This document shows positions 16,362 to 26,990 of a DNA stretch of 64,000 bases, piece after piece; position 1 is the stretch's first letter; each line of letters begins with the position of its first letter. The notes beneath the pieces were generated by a model. That model saw only the letters and a program-made list of their open reading frames with translations, was not told the DNA's origin and did not search any database. The position numbers and the translations under genes were made by a program. Origin of the DNA: Ramlibacter ginsenosidimutans. GTDB taxonomy: Bacteria; Pseudomonadota; Gammaproteobacteria; Burkholderiales; Burkholderiaceae_C. The DNA lies in the NCBI RefSeq assembly GCF_016654015.1, contig NZ_JAEPWM010000002.1, positions 372,001-436,000 of the forward strand, read 5' to 3'.

Positions 16362-17675
16362 TCAGGACTGGCAGTCCGCCGGCGCGCGGCGCTGCATCTT
16401 CTTGTCGGCGAGGTACTTTTCCGCGCCGGTCTTCACCATCGGCTTGATGATCTGCTCGTCGGCCTCGTACCAGTCGTTCGACAGCTTCCACTGCTTGCCG
16501 TCCCAGGTCTCGATGCGCGCCCAGGTCGAACCCATGTGGTCCTGGCAGGAGGTGCTGATCGGCCGCAGCACGCCCGCGAAGCCCAGCGCATCCAGGCGCT
16601 TCTGGTCGAGCGCGAGGTTCTCCAGGCCCCAGCGCACCTGCTCGCCGGTCATGACCTTGCCCTTGCCGAAGCGCTCCTGTGCGCGCCGCACGGCTTCGAC
16701 GCCGAGCATCTGGATGATCACGCCGCGCGTGTACAGCACGGAGCCGACCTCGTCGCGCGGTCCCGTGCCCTGGCCCTTGTCGTGCACGTACTTCAGGATG
16801 TCCTGGATCACCTTGGGCTGCTGGCCCGAGGTATTGAGCGCCAGCGCGTTGTAGCCCTTGGCGCCTTCACCCACGTCCTTCACGTCCGGTTCCGCACCCG
16901 ACCACCACACGCCATACATCTTGTCGCGCGGATAGCCGGTGGCCTGCGCTTCCTTCAGGGCGGTGGAGTTCATCACGCCCCAGCCCCACAGCAGCACGTA
17001 GTCGGGCCGCTGCTGGCGCACCTGCAGCCAGGCGGCCTTCTGCTCCACGCCGGGCGCGGTCACGGGGATCAGTTCCAGCTGGAAGCCGTGCATCTTCGCG
17101 CGCTCCTGCAGCAGCGGGATCGGCTCCTTGCCGAAAGGCGAGTCGTGGTACACGAGCGCGATCTTCTTGCCCTTGAGCTTGTCGAAGCCGCCCTCGCGCT
17201 TGGCGATGCTCTGGATCAGGATGTCGGCGCCCGTCCAGTAGCTGCCCATGATGGGGAAGTTCCACTTGAAGGCGTTGCCGTCCTGGGAGACCGCCAGGCC
17301 GTAGCCCAGTGTGATGAGCGGGATCTTGTCCGCCGGCACCTTCTCGGTCAGCGCGAACGTGATGCCGGTTGCCTGCGGGTCGAACAGCGCGACGCCGGGA
17401 TGCGACTTGAGGCGCTCGTAGCACTCCACGCCCTTGTCGGTGGCATAGCCGGTTTCGCATTCCTCCCAGGTGAGCTTCACGCCGTTGATGCCGCCGTCGC
17501 GGGCATTGATCATCTTCAGGTAGTCCTGCTTGCCGTTCGCCCACGGCGTGCCGTTCGGCGCATAGGGCCCCGTACGGTAGGACAGCAAGGGGAAGAACTG
17601 CTCCTTGGCCTGGGCGAAGGCGCCGGCGGCCGCAGCCGCCAGCAAGCCCGCCACGGCGAAAGATCGAAACTTCAT
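16362..17675 (-). CDS. Branched-chain-type ABC transporter substrate-binding protein
   Basis: A 437-residue periplasmic receptor with signal peptide MKFRSFAVAGLLAAAAAGAFAQ. It belongs to the Leu/Ile/Val-binding (type I periplasmic) superfamily but to the longer subgroup found beside acyl-CoA ligases in Burkholderiales. Blocks include LLSYRTGPYAPNGTPWANG, GGINGVKLTWEECETGYATDKGVECYERLK, VYHDSPFGKEPIPLLQERA and QRPDYVLLWGWGVMNSTALKEA. The operon context suggests an organic or aromatic acid as ligand rather than an amino acid, which is inference. Confidence 0.87.
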   Translation of the reverse strand: MKFRSFAVAGLLAAAAAGAFAQAKEQFFPLLSYRTGPYAPNGTPWANGKQDYLKMINARDGGINGVKLTWEECETGYATDKGVECYERLKSHPGVALFDPQATGITFALTEKVPADKIPLITLGYGLAVSQDGNAFKWNFPIMGSYWTGADILIQSIAKREGGFDKLKGKKIALVYHDSPFGKEPIPLLQERAKMHGFQLELIPVTAPGVEQKAAWLQVRQQRPDYVLLWGWGVMNSTALKEAQATGYPRDKMYGVWWSGAEPDVKDVGEGAKGYNALALNTSGQQPKVIQDILKYVHDKGQGTGPRDEVGSVLYTRGVIIQMLGVEAVRRAQERFGKGKVMTGEQVRWGLENLALDQKRLDALGFAGVLRPISTSCQDHMGSTWARIETWDGKQWKLSNDWYEADEQIIKPMVKTGAEKYLADKKMQRRAPADCQS

Positions 17676-17749
17676 GGATGTCTCCTTCTGGGGGTGAGAA
17701 GCGTCAGTGGACGCGATGGGTCGGCTGCGCGCATCCGGGCTTGCGAGCA

Positions 17750-18826
17750 TCAATGCGGGAAGGGCCACAGGCGCAGCTTCTGCTTGCCCGTGGCCCACAG
17801 GCGAGCCAGCCCATGCGGCTCGACCACCAGGAACCAGACGATCAGTGCGCCGAACACCATGACCTGCGCGTGATCGAGTCCCGCGGTGTCGATGTGCAGC
17901 CCGAACAGCGCGGTGAAGCCGGGCAGCACGTTGGTCAGGAAGATCGGCAGGACCACGATGAAAGCGGCGCCGAAGAACGCACCCGTGATGGAGCCCAGCC
18001 CGCCGATGATCACCATGAACAGCAGCCGGAAGGATTGCTCCACCGAGAACGCCGCCGGTTCCCAGGCGCCGAGATAGACGAAGGCCCACAGCGCTCCGGC
18101 CATGCCCACGATGAACGAGCTGACCGCGAAGGCGGTGAGCTTGGCGTACATCGGGCGGATGCCGATCACCGCAGCGGCCACGTCCATGTCGCGGATCGCC
18201 ATCCACTCGCGGCCGATGGCGCCGCGCACCAGGTTCTTCGCGAGCAGTGCGGTGAGCACGAGGACGGTGAGGCAGAACCAGTATTTCGCCGCGTCGCTTT
18301 CCAGCGAAAAGCCGAACACCTGCAAGGCACTCACCGAGACGGAGCCGGAGGACGAGTCGTTGGTCAGCCACTTGATCCGCAGGAACATCCAGTCGGCGAA
18401 GAACTGCGCCGCGAGTGTCGCCACCGCGAGGTAAAGGCCTTTCACGCGCAGGCTCGGCAGGCCGAACAGGATGCCGAACAGCATCGCGCACAACCCACCG
18501 AGGATCACCGCCGCAATGAGCGGCATGCCGGGAATGCGCACGAAGAAGTTGTACGCCCCGTAGGCGCCCACGGCCATGAACGCGCCGGAGCCAAGCGAGA
18601 TCTGCCCGCAGTAGCCCACCAGGATGTTCACGCCCAGCGCCGCGAGCGCCATGATCAGGAACGGAATCAGCACCGCGGGGAACAGGTAGGGGCTGGCCAG
18701 CAGCGGCACGGCGACGTAGGCCACCACCAGCAGCGCCAGCATGGCCCAGCGATCCTGCAGGATCGGGAAGATCTGCTGGTCGGCGCGGTAGCTGGTCTTG
18801 AATTGGCCGTTTTCGCGGTAAAGCAT
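17750..18826 (-). CDS. livM: Branched-chain-type ABC transporter permease (LivM)
   Basis: A 358-residue inner-membrane permease with about ten helices. The LivM signature is clear: GVNILVGYCGQISLGSGAFMAVGAYGAYNF near the N-terminus and GREWMAIRDMDVAAAVIGIRPMYAKLTAFAVSSFIVGMAGAL, the cytoplasmic EAA-like loop that contacts the ATPases. The GGLGSITGAFFGAAFIVVLP segment near the end is also conserved. It starts 12 bases after livH. Confidence 0.92.
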   Translation of the reverse strand: MLYRENGQFKTSYRADQQIFPILQDRWAMLALLVVAYVAVPLLASPYLFPAVLIPFLIMALAALGVNILVGYCGQISLGSGAFMAVGAYGAYNFFVRIPGMPLIAAVILGGLCAMLFGILFGLPSLRVKGLYLAVATLAAQFFADWMFLRIKWLTNDSSSGSVSVSALQVFGFSLESDAAKYWFCLTVLVLTALLAKNLVRGAIGREWMAIRDMDVAAAVIGIRPMYAKLTAFAVSSFIVGMAGALWAFVYLGAWEPAAFSVEQSFRLLFMVIIGGLGSITGAFFGAAFIVVLPIFLTNVLPGFTALFGLHIDTAGLDHAQVMVFGALIVWFLVVEPHGLARLWATGKQKLRLWPFPH

Positions 18827-18838
18827 GCTTCGTCTTCC

Positions 18839-19768
18839 TTACACGCGATCGATGATTTTTTCGCCGAACAGCCCCTGCGGGCGCACGAGCAGGAAGGCGA
18901 GGGCGAGCACGTAGGCGAACCAGATCTCGATGCCGCCGCCCACCAGCGGGCCGATGTAGACCTCCGAGAGCTTCTCGCCCACGCCGATGATCAGCCCGCC
19001 GATGATCGCGCCCGGCACGGAGGTGAGTCCGCCGAGGATGACGACGGGCAGCGCGCGCAATGCGATCGTTGCCAGCGAGAACTGCACGCCGAGCTTGCTG
19101 CCCCAGATCATGCCGGCCACCAGCGCCACGACGCCGGCCACGCACCACACGATCACCCAGATGCGCGCGAGCGGAATGCCGATGGACTGCGCGGCCTGGT
19201 GGTCGTCCGCCACGGCGCGCAACGCGCGGCCGGTGGACGTCTTCTGGAAGAACAGGCTTAGGACGACGACCAGGGCCGCGGAGATCAGGGCCGCGATCAG
19301 GTCCTCCTGGTTGATCAGGACGCCGCCTTCGAACACCTTGTCGAAGGCGATCACCGGATCCTTGGGCATGCCGATGTCGATCTTGTAGATGCTGTTGCCG
19401 AACAGGCTCTGGCCCAGGCCTTCGAGGAAGTAGGTGATGCCCAGAGTAGCCATCAGCAGCGTCGCGCCTTCCTGGTTCACCAGGTGGCGCAGCACCAGCG
19501 ACTCGATCAGCCACGCGACCACGAACATGATCGCGCCTGCAATGAGGAAGGCGGCGACGTTGGCGAACAGCAGGCTCTGGATGCCGGTCCACGCAGGAAT
19601 CCACTCGGCGAAGCGCGCCATCGCCAGCGCCGCGAACAGCACCATCGCACCCTGCGCGAAGTTGAAGACGCCGGAGGCCTTGAAGATCAGCACGAAGCCG
19701 AGCGCGACCAGCGAATAGAGCATGCCGGCCATCAGGCCGCCGAGAAGGGTTTCGAGGAAGAAGCCCAT
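18839..19768 (-). CDS. livH: Branched-chain-type ABC transporter permease (LivH)
   Basis: A 309-residue inner-membrane permease. It begins MGFFLETLLGGLMAGMLYSLVALGFVLIFKASGVFNFAQGAMVLFAAL, the standard LivH N-terminus. The EAA-like loop is TGRALRAVADDHQAAQSIGIPLARIWVIVWCVAGVVALVAG. Its start overlaps the livG stop by one base (TGATG), so synthesis of ATPase and permease is coupled. Confidence 0.93.
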   Translation of the reverse strand: MGFFLETLLGGLMAGMLYSLVALGFVLIFKASGVFNFAQGAMVLFAALAMARFAEWIPAWTGIQSLLFANVAAFLIAGAIMFVVAWLIESLVLRHLVNQEGATLLMATLGITYFLEGLGQSLFGNSIYKIDIGMPKDPVIAFDKVFEGGVLINQEDLIAALISAALVVVLSLFFQKTSTGRALRAVADDHQAAQSIGIPLARIWVIVWCVAGVVALVAGMIWGSKLGVQFSLATIALRALPVVILGGLTSVPGAIIGGLIIGVGEKLSEVYIGPLVGGGIEIWFAYVLALAFLLVRPQGLFGEKIIDRV

Positions 19769-20598
19769 CAGTGTTGCGTCCCGAGGTAGGCCTTGATCAC
19801 GTCCGGATCGTTGCGGACCACGTGCGGCACGCCGTCGCCGATCTTGCGGCCGTAGTCCAGCACCACCACGCGGTCGGAGATGTCCATCACCACGCCCATG
19901 TCGTGCTCGATCAGGACCACCGTCGTGCCGAACTCGTCGTTCACGTCGAGGATGAAGCGGCACATGTCCTGCTTCTCCTCGAGGTTCATGCCCGCCATCG
20001 GTTCGTCGAGCAGCAGCACCTGCGGCTCCATCGCGAGGGCGCGGCCGAGGTCCACGCGCTTCTGCAGTCCGTACGGCAGCTGGCCGACGGGCACCTTGCG
20101 GTAAGGCTGGATCTCGAGGAAATCGATGATGCGTTCGACCGCCTCCCGGTGCCGCGTCTCCTCGCGTTCGGCGGGGCCGATGCGCAGCGCCTGCAGCAGC
20201 AGGTTGCTGCGGATGCGCAGGTTGCGCCCGGTCATGATGTTGTCGAGCACGCTCATGCCCTTGAAGAGCGCCAGGTTCTGGAAGGTGCGGGCGATGCCCA
20301 TCTCGGCCACCTGCCGGCTCTTCATGTGGTGGAAGCCCCGCCCGCGGAAGGTGATGGTGCCTTCCTGCGGCTGGTACACGCCGTTGATGCAGTTGAGCAG
20401 CGAGCTCTTGCCGGCGCCGTTGGGGCCGATGATGGCGCGCACCTCGTGCTCGCGCACGTCGAAGGAGATGTCCGTCAGCGCCTTGACGCCGCCGAAGGCA
20501 AGCGAGATGTTCCGCACGTCGAGGATCACCTCGCCCAGCTTGCGCCCGCCGGTTGCCGGGGGCGCTGCCACCACGCCCGGATCGTCGACGATCTTCAT
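19768..20598 (-). CDS. livG: Branched-chain-type ABC transporter ATP-binding protein (LivG)
   Basis: A 276-residue ATPase with Walker A GPNGAGKSS, the LivG-specific GIARTFQNLALFKGMSVLDNIMTG, signature-like QLPYGLQKRVDLGRALA (the usual LSGGQ is replaced by LPYGLQ, which is normal in this liv subgroup), Walker B VLLLDEPMAGM, and switch LIEHDMGVVMDISDRVVVLDYG. It overlaps the upstream ligase gene by four bases and livH by one. Confidence 0.92.
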   Translation of the reverse strand: MKIVDDPGVVAAPPATGGRKLGEVILDVRNISLAFGGVKALTDISFDVREHEVRAIIGPNGAGKSSLLNCINGVYQPQEGTITFRGRGFHHMKSRQVAEMGIARTFQNLALFKGMSVLDNIMTGRNLRIRSNLLLQALRIGPAEREETRHREAVERIIDFLEIQPYRKVPVGQLPYGLQKRVDLGRALAMEPQVLLLDEPMAGMNLEEKQDMCRFILDVNDEFGTTVVLIEHDMGVVMDISDRVVVLDYGRKIGDGVPHVVRNDPDVIKAYLGTQH

Positions 20599-22529
20599 GC
20601 GGCCGCCCGCACCGGCGCGAAGGTGCGCGCATCCATGATCTTCAGCGTGGCGCTCACCACGCCCGTGCGGCCGTCCTCGAAGCGCACCTGTGTCTCGATG
20701 TACTGCGCATCCTTGCCGCCGTACAGCGCATCGACCAGCGCCTGGTACTTCTCCGCCACGAAGCCGCGCCGGACCTTGTTGGTGCGCGTGAGCTCGCCGT
20801 CGTCCGCATCCAGCTCCTTGTGCAGGACCAGGAAGCGATGGACCTGGCTGCCCGCGAGCTTCTCATCGGCGGCGAGGTCCGCGTTGACCTTCTCGACGCA
20901 CTCCTTGATGAGCGCGTAGACCTCCGGCTTCTGCGCGAGATCGGTGTAGCCGGCATAGGCGAGATTGCGGCGCTCGGCCCAGTTGCCGACCGCGTCGAAA
21001 TCGATGTTGATCATCGCGCACACCATCTCGCGCCGGTCACCGATGGCGACGGCTTCCTTGATGTGCGGGAAGAACTTGAGCTTGTTCTCGATGTACTTGG
21101 GCGCGAACATCGTGCCGTCGGCCAGGCGGCCGACGTCCTTGGCGCGGTCGATGATCTTCAGCTGCCCGGTCGCATCGAGGAAGCCGGCGTCCCCGGTGCG
21201 GTACCAGCCGTCCGCCGTCTTCACTTCGGCCGTGGCCTGCGGGTTCTTGTAGTACTCCTTCAGCAGGCCCGGCGAACGCACCAGGATCTCGCCGGTGTCG
21301 GCAAGCCGGATCTCCACGCCGCGGCAGGGCACGCCGACGGTGTCGGAGCGCACCTGGTTGTCGGGTTGCATGCACACGAACACTGCGGTTTCCGTGCTGC
21401 CGTAAAGCTGCTTCAGGTTCACGCCGATCGCGCGATAGAAGGAGAAGAGATCCGGGCCGATCGCTTCGCCGGCCGTGTAGGCCACGCGCACGCGGGAAAG
21501 ACCCAGGTTGTTGCGCAGCGGCCCGTACACCAGCAGGTTGCCCAGCGCGTATTTCAGGCGATCGAACCAGGGCACGGCCTTGCCGTCGCGCAAGGCCGGA
21601 CCGACGCGTCGCGCGAGATCCATGCACGCCTTGAACATGCGCCGCTTCAGCGCACTGGCATCTTCCATGCGGATCGTCACGCTCGTCAGCAGGCTTTCGA
21701 AGATCCGGGGCGGCGCGAAGTAGTACGTCGGGCCGATCTCCCGCAGGTCGATCATCACCGTACCGGCCGACTCGGGGCAGTTCACCACGTAGCCGCACGC
21801 CAGCCATTGCGCGTAGCTGAAGATGTTCTGCCCGACCCACGCGGGCGGGAGGTAGGCGAGGACCTCCTCGTGCTCCGTGAGGTGGTCGAACTCGGCGCCG
21901 GCACTCGCACGATCGAGCAAGGTCCGGTGCGTGTGCACGACGCCCTTCGGCTGGCCCGTGGTGCCGGAAGTGAAGAACATGGCCGCGACGTCGTCCGGCG
22001 TGCCTCGCTCGATCTCGCCCCGCAGGAAGTCCGCGTGCTCGCGCGCGAATGCAGCACCGGAGTGCAGCAAGGCATCCAGCGCTTGCAGCCCGGGCTCGCT
22101 GTAGTTGCGCAGCCCCCGCGGGTCGTCGTAGTAGATGTGCGCCAGCTGCGGGCACTGGGCGCGGATCTCCAGCAGCTTGTCGACCTGCTCCTGGTCCTCG
22201 GCGAGCGCGAAGCGCACTTCGGCGTTGTTGATCGGGAAGACGCATTCCGCAGCCACCGCGTCCTGGTACAGCGGCACGGGGATGGCGCCCAGCGCCTGTG
22301 CCGCCAGCATGGTCGCGTAGAGGCGGGGCCGGTTCGCGCCGACGATCACGATGTGCTCGCCCCGCGCCAGTCCGGCGCTGTGCAGCCCGCAGGCGAGCGA
22401 CTCCACCATGCCGGCCAGCTCTGCCCACGTGAGCGTCTGCCAGATGCCGTATTCCTTCTCGCGCATCGCGGCCGCGGTGGGCCGCTGCGCTGCGTGCTGC
22501 CACAGCAGCCGCGGGAAAGTGGTCTCCAT
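20595..22529 (-). CDS. Long-chain/aryl acyl-CoA synthetase (AMP-forming)
   Basis: A 644-residue FadD-like ligase, first gene of the liv operon. P-loop MFFTSGTTGQPKGVVHTHRTL, adenine motif YGSTETAVF, hydrolysis/hinge region WYRTGDAGFLDATGQLKIIDRAKDVGRLADGTMFAPKYIENKL, and the C-terminal ELTRTNKVRRGFVAEKYQ are all present. The long linker and length fit the very-long-chain/ACSBG-type branch rather than short-chain synthetases. ATG 22529 is preceded by a GAGGACGG-type ribosome-binding site. Two ligases in one uptake operon suggest vectorial activation of imported acids. Confidence 0.85.
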   Translation of the reverse strand: METTFPRLLWQHAAQRPTAAAMREKEYGIWQTLTWAELAGMVESLACGLHSAGLARGEHIVIVGANRPRLYATMLAAQALGAIPVPLYQDAVAAECVFPINNAEVRFALAEDQEQVDKLLEIRAQCPQLAHIYYDDPRGLRNYSEPGLQALDALLHSGAAFAREHADFLRGEIERGTPDDVAAMFFTSGTTGQPKGVVHTHRTLLDRASAGAEFDHLTEHEEVLAYLPPAWVGQNIFSYAQWLACGYVVNCPESAGTVMIDLREIGPTYYFAPPRIFESLLTSVTIRMEDASALKRRMFKACMDLARRVGPALRDGKAVPWFDRLKYALGNLLVYGPLRNNLGLSRVRVAYTAGEAIGPDLFSFYRAIGVNLKQLYGSTETAVFVCMQPDNQVRSDTVGVPCRGVEIRLADTGEILVRSPGLLKEYYKNPQATAEVKTADGWYRTGDAGFLDATGQLKIIDRAKDVGRLADGTMFAPKYIENKLKFFPHIKEAVAIGDRREMVCAMINIDFDAVGNWAERRNLAYAGYTDLAQKPEVYALIKECVEKVNADLAADEKLAGSQVHRFLVLHKELDADDGELTRTNKVRRGFVAEKYQALVDALYGGKDAQYIETQVRFEDGRTGVVSATLKIMDARTFAPVRAAA

Positions 22530-22649
22530 GCCGTCCTCGCGTAGCGGGTCTGAGCGGCCAATGTAGGGAGGGGTTTGACGCCGATCTGTCTTCGCGACGA
22601 CATTCCTAGGGATAATCCTGATAGGGCGTGCCCGCAGCCTGCTACCCCC

Positions 22650-23375
22650 ATGACGACCGAACTCACACTGCATCAGCGCCGGCGCCCCGCGACGCCGCAG
22701 GAGCTCGCGGGCATCCCGTGGCTGGCGCTGCTCGGGCCGGCCGAGCGCGAGCGCGCGGTGGCGGACATCAAGGTGGGCGATGCCCTGTCCGGCGACTACG
22801 TCTGCCGCGTGGGGCGCCCCGTGACGTACTGGTTCGGCGTGGTCGAAGGCCTGCTGAAAATGAGCAGTGACAACGAGCAGGGGCAGACCATCACGTTCAG
22901 CGGACTGCCGCCCGGCGGCTGGTTCGGCGAAGGCACGGTGCTCAAGCGCGAGGTCTATCGCTACAACATCCAGGCCTTGAGAAGGAGCGTCGTCGCCGGG
23001 TTGCCGGCCGACACCTTCCACTGGCTGCTGGATCATTCCATCGCGTTCAACCGCTTCGTGATGAACCAGCTCAACGAACGGCTCGCGCAGTTCATCGCCG
23101 CGCGCGAGATCGACCGCATGGTCAACCCCGACCTGCGCGTCGCGCGCAACCTGGCCGCGCTGTTCAACCCGGTGCTGTTCCCCGGCGTCGGCGAAATGCT
23201 GCGCATCACGCAACAGGAGCTTGCGTACCTGGTGGGCCTGTCGCGGCAGCGGGTGAACGAGGCGCTCTCGTCGCTGCAGGAGCAAGGCATCATTCGGGTC
23301 GAATACGGCGGGCTGCGCATCCTGGACCTGCCCGCCCTGCGATCCAATCCCTTTCCACTCCGATCCCATGCCTGA
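22650..23375 (+). CDS. Crp/Fnr-family transcriptional regulator
   Basis: A 241-residue regulator with an N-terminal cyclic-nucleotide-like sensor fold ([23 protein letters not shown]...[14 protein letters not shown]) and a C-terminal helix-turn-helix [43 protein letters not shown]. No Fnr-type cysteine cluster is seen, so it is not an oxygen-sensing iron-sulfur protein. It is divergent from the liv/ligase operon across 120 bases and is the natural candidate for its control. It overlaps the pseudouridine synthase gene by eight bases. Confidence 0.87.
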   Translation: MTTELTLHQRRRPATPQELAGIPWLALLGPAERERAVADIKVGDALSGDYVCRVGRPVTYWFGVVEGLLKMSSDNEQGQTITFSGLPPGGWFGEGTVLKREVYRYNIQALRRSVVAGLPADTFHWLLDHSIAFNRFVMNQLNERLAQFIAAREIDRMVNPDLRVARNLAALFNPVLFPGVGEMLRITQQELAYLVGLSRQRVNEALSSLQEQGIIRVEYGGLRILDLPALRSNPFPLRSHA

Positions 23376-24147
23376 CCTGCCGACCGCCCCTGGCGGAACC
23401 ACCCGATTGAACAAGCGCATGGCCGAACTCGGGCTGTGCTCGCGCCGGGAGGCGGACGACTGGATCGGCCGCGGCTGGGTGAAGGTCGATGGAAAGGTCG
23501 CGCCCATGGGCCTGCAGGTCGGGCCGCAGGCGCGCATCGATATCGATCCGCGCGCCCGCGGCCAGCAACGCGAGCAGGTCACGATCCTGCTGCACAAGCC
23601 GATCGGCTACGTGAGCGGACAGGCCGAGGACGGCCATGAGCCTGCAGTCGTGCTCGTGCAGGGACGCACGCGCTGGAAGGGCGACGCGGCGCCGCAGCGC
23701 TTCGCGCCCACGCAGCTGAAGGGGCTGGCCCCCGCGGGCCGTCTCGACATCGACTCCACCGGGCTGCTCGTTCTGACGCAGGATGGCCGCGTGGCGCGCC
23801 AGTTGATCGGCGAGGACTCGGGGGTCGAGAAGGAGTACCTGGTGCGCGTGGCCTTCGGCGCGGTCACGACCAACGTGCAGGCCGCCTTCCCGTCGACGCA
23901 GCTCGCGCGGCTGCGGCACGGGCTCAGCCTGGACGGCCAGCCGCTGAAGCCCGCGCAAGTCGACTGGCAGAACCCGGAGCAGTTGCGCTTCGTGCTCACG
24001 GAGGGCAAGAAGCGGCAGATCCGGCGGATGTGCGAGCTGGTCGGCCTGAAGGTGGTCGGCCTCAAGCGCGTGCGCATCGGGCGCGTGACGCTCGGACAGT
24101 TGCCGCTGGGACAGTGGCGCTATCTCGCGCCGCACGAGCGCTTCTAG
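23368..24147 (+). CDS. rRNA pseudouridine synthase, RsuA/RluB/RluF family
   Basis: A 259-residue enzyme with an N-terminal S4 RNA-binding domain ([32 protein letters not shown]) and a catalytic domain containing [17 protein letters not shown], where the Asp of RLD is the catalytic residue, then EKEYLVRV and [38 protein letters not shown]. The RRMCE block and the final GQLPLGQWR resemble E. coli RluF more than RsuA. It isomerises uridine in rRNA; the exact site cannot be told. Confidence 0.85.
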   Translation: MPDLPTAPGGTTRLNKRMAELGLCSRREADDWIGRGWVKVDGKVAPMGLQVGPQARIDIDPRARGQQREQVTILLHKPIGYVSGQAEDGHEPAVVLVQGRTRWKGDAAPQRFAPTQLKGLAPAGRLDIDSTGLLVLTQDGRVARQLIGEDSGVEKEYLVRVAFGAVTTNVQAAFPSTQLARLRHGLSLDGQPLKPAQVDWQNPEQLRFVLTEGKKRQIRRMCELVGLKVVGLKRVRIGRVTLGQLPLGQWRYLAPHERF

Positions 24148-24212
24148 TCCGTCGACCGCCGGCCGGGCCCGCAACGGGCACGCGGTGTGACCGCAGTCCG
24201 CCAGCGCAGGCC

Positions 24213-24584
24213 TCAGCGCGGCTGCGGCGCTGCGGACAGCAACCAGTCGCCGAGGCCGTCGACGGCCTGCGCGGATTCCGGATCGCGCTGCATCTGCTGC
24301 TGGATGGCGTCGAGCATGTCCGCACAACGGGGATCGCCGAGCAGCGGCGCGCCGAACTCGCGCGCGAGCTCCGCCTCGAGCACGAGGCGCACGGCCTTGC
24401 GGCGACGCTCCGGGTCATCGAGCGCGATGGCGGCGATGCGTTGCGCGAGCACGGCCGCGGGCGCGTCGGTGTCGCTCGCCTGCGCACGGGGTCCCGCGCG
24501 CCGGGTGCGGGCCAGCTCCTGGCGCAACGAGGCGAGGCGCACGGGCAGCGCCGGGACGGATTGCCGGGGGTCGATGGTGGTCAC
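24213..24584 (-). CDS. Conserved hypothetical protein
   Basis: A 123-residue predicted soluble, mostly helical protein with a GTG start. The stretch ALDDPERRRKAVRLVLEAELAREFGAPLLGDPRCADMLDAIQQQMQRDP has the look of a real amphipathic helical protein, and codon use matches the neighbours. No family is recognised. It lies between the pseudouridine synthase gene and the groEL terminator. Confidence 0.5.
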   Translation of the reverse strand: MTTIDPRQSVPALPVRLASLRQELARTRRAGPRAQASDTDAPAAVLAQRIAAIALDDPERRRKAVRLVLEAELAREFGAPLLGDPRCADMLDAIQQQMQRDPESAQAVDGLGDWLLSAAPQPR

Positions 24585-24658
24585 GCCAATACATCGGCGG
24601 TTTCGGCCGCCGGTTTAGCCGTGACCGCAGAAACCAGGCCGACGGCTGGCCAGCGGAC

Positions 24659-24686
24659 GAAAAAAAGCCGGGCTCGCGCCCGGCTT
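24659..24686 (-). terminator. Rho-independent terminator of groES-groEL
   Basis: Nine-bp perfect stem AAGCCGGGC/GCCCGGCTT with loop TCGC, followed on the minus strand by a run of T. It lies 27 bases after the groEL stop. Confidence 0.92.
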
Positions 24687-24712
24687 CTTGATCTGCCTGG
24701 ATCAGGCGGACA

Positions 24713-26365
<1,653 letters not shown>

Positions 26366-26397
26366 TTACCTCAGTGAGATGTTTCGGGGAGGAAGCC

Positions 26398-26718
26398 TCA
26401 GGCGACCTTCTTCAGGCCAGCGGACGCGGCGCCTTCGATCACGGCGAACAGGTCGTCTTCCTTCATGACCAGCAGTTCCTCGCCATCGACCTTGACGGTC
26501 TGGCCGGAGTACTTGCCGAACAGGACGCGGTCACCAACGGCGACGTTCAGCGCGATGGTTTCGCCCTTGTCGTTCTTGCGGCCGGGGCCCACGGCCAGGA
26601 TTTCGCCCTGGTCCGGCTTCTCGGCGGCGTTGTCCGGGATCACGATGCCGGAAGCGGTCTTGGTTTCCTGTTCCAGGCGCTTGACGATCACACGGTCGTG
26701 CAGAGGACGAAGTTTCAT
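26398..26718 (-). CDS. groS: Co-chaperonin GroES (10 kDa)
   Basis: A 106-residue co-chaperonin that caps GroEL. It opens [46 protein letters not shown], including the mobile loop (about residues 20-33). It is about ten residues longer than E. coli GroES, mainly through the C-terminal [13 protein letters not shown] tail seen in relatives. The groEL ATG follows 38 bases downstream. Confidence 0.97.
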   Translation of the reverse strand: MKLRPLHDRVIVKRLEQETKTASGIVIPDNAAEKPDQGEILAVGPGRKNDKGETIALNVAVGDRVLFGKYSGQTVKVDGEELLVMKEDDLFAVIEGAASAGLKKVA

Positions 26719-26812
26719 TGCATCTCCTTCAATGAGAACATGGTGGCAACACAGAGCGCCAACGGAAGTTAGCGCTCAATAACTCGCGTGGAGGAGGGCT
26801 GCAGCTCGGCTG

Positions 26813-26839
26813 TTAGCACTCAACTCCAACGAGTGCTAA
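26813..26839 (-). promoter_or_regulatory. CIRCE element (HrcA operator) of groES-groEL
   Basis: A perfect inverted repeat TTAGCACTC, nine-base spacer, GAGTGCTAA, exactly the consensus CIRCE. It abuts the -10 box of the groES promoter on the minus strand, 94 bases before the groES start, so HrcA binding would block transcription. A degenerate half-site (TTAGCGCTC) lies at 26769-26777. Confidence 0.96.
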
Positions 26840-26866
26840 TCATAAGGGGTTTTGTGTCGGTTTCAA
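26839..26866 (-). promoter_or_regulatory. Sigma-70-type promoter of groES-groEL
   Basis: On the minus strand TTGAAA (26861-26866) and TATGAT (26839-26844) are separated by 16 bases. The start point would lie inside the adjoining CIRCE element, consistent with HrcA-controlled vegetative transcription. No sigma-32-type box was recognised. Confidence 0.82.
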
Positions 26867-26990
26867 GCGGGGCGGGTCGTAGGCTGGCTCCGACGGGTCC
26901 GTTTCGGCCGCCCGCGCAGCCCGGGCACGGCTGCCCAAAACCCAAGGGCAAGCCACCGCTGTGGCGGGCTCCGCTGTGCGGCCCAGTCCG

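Noticed and set aside
22530..22649. Fnr or Crp box in the divergent gap between the ligase and Crp/Fnr genes
   Set aside because: Only short chance palindromes (CCTAGG, GGATAATCC) were found; nothing matches TTGAT-N4-ATCAA or TGTGA-N6-TCACA.
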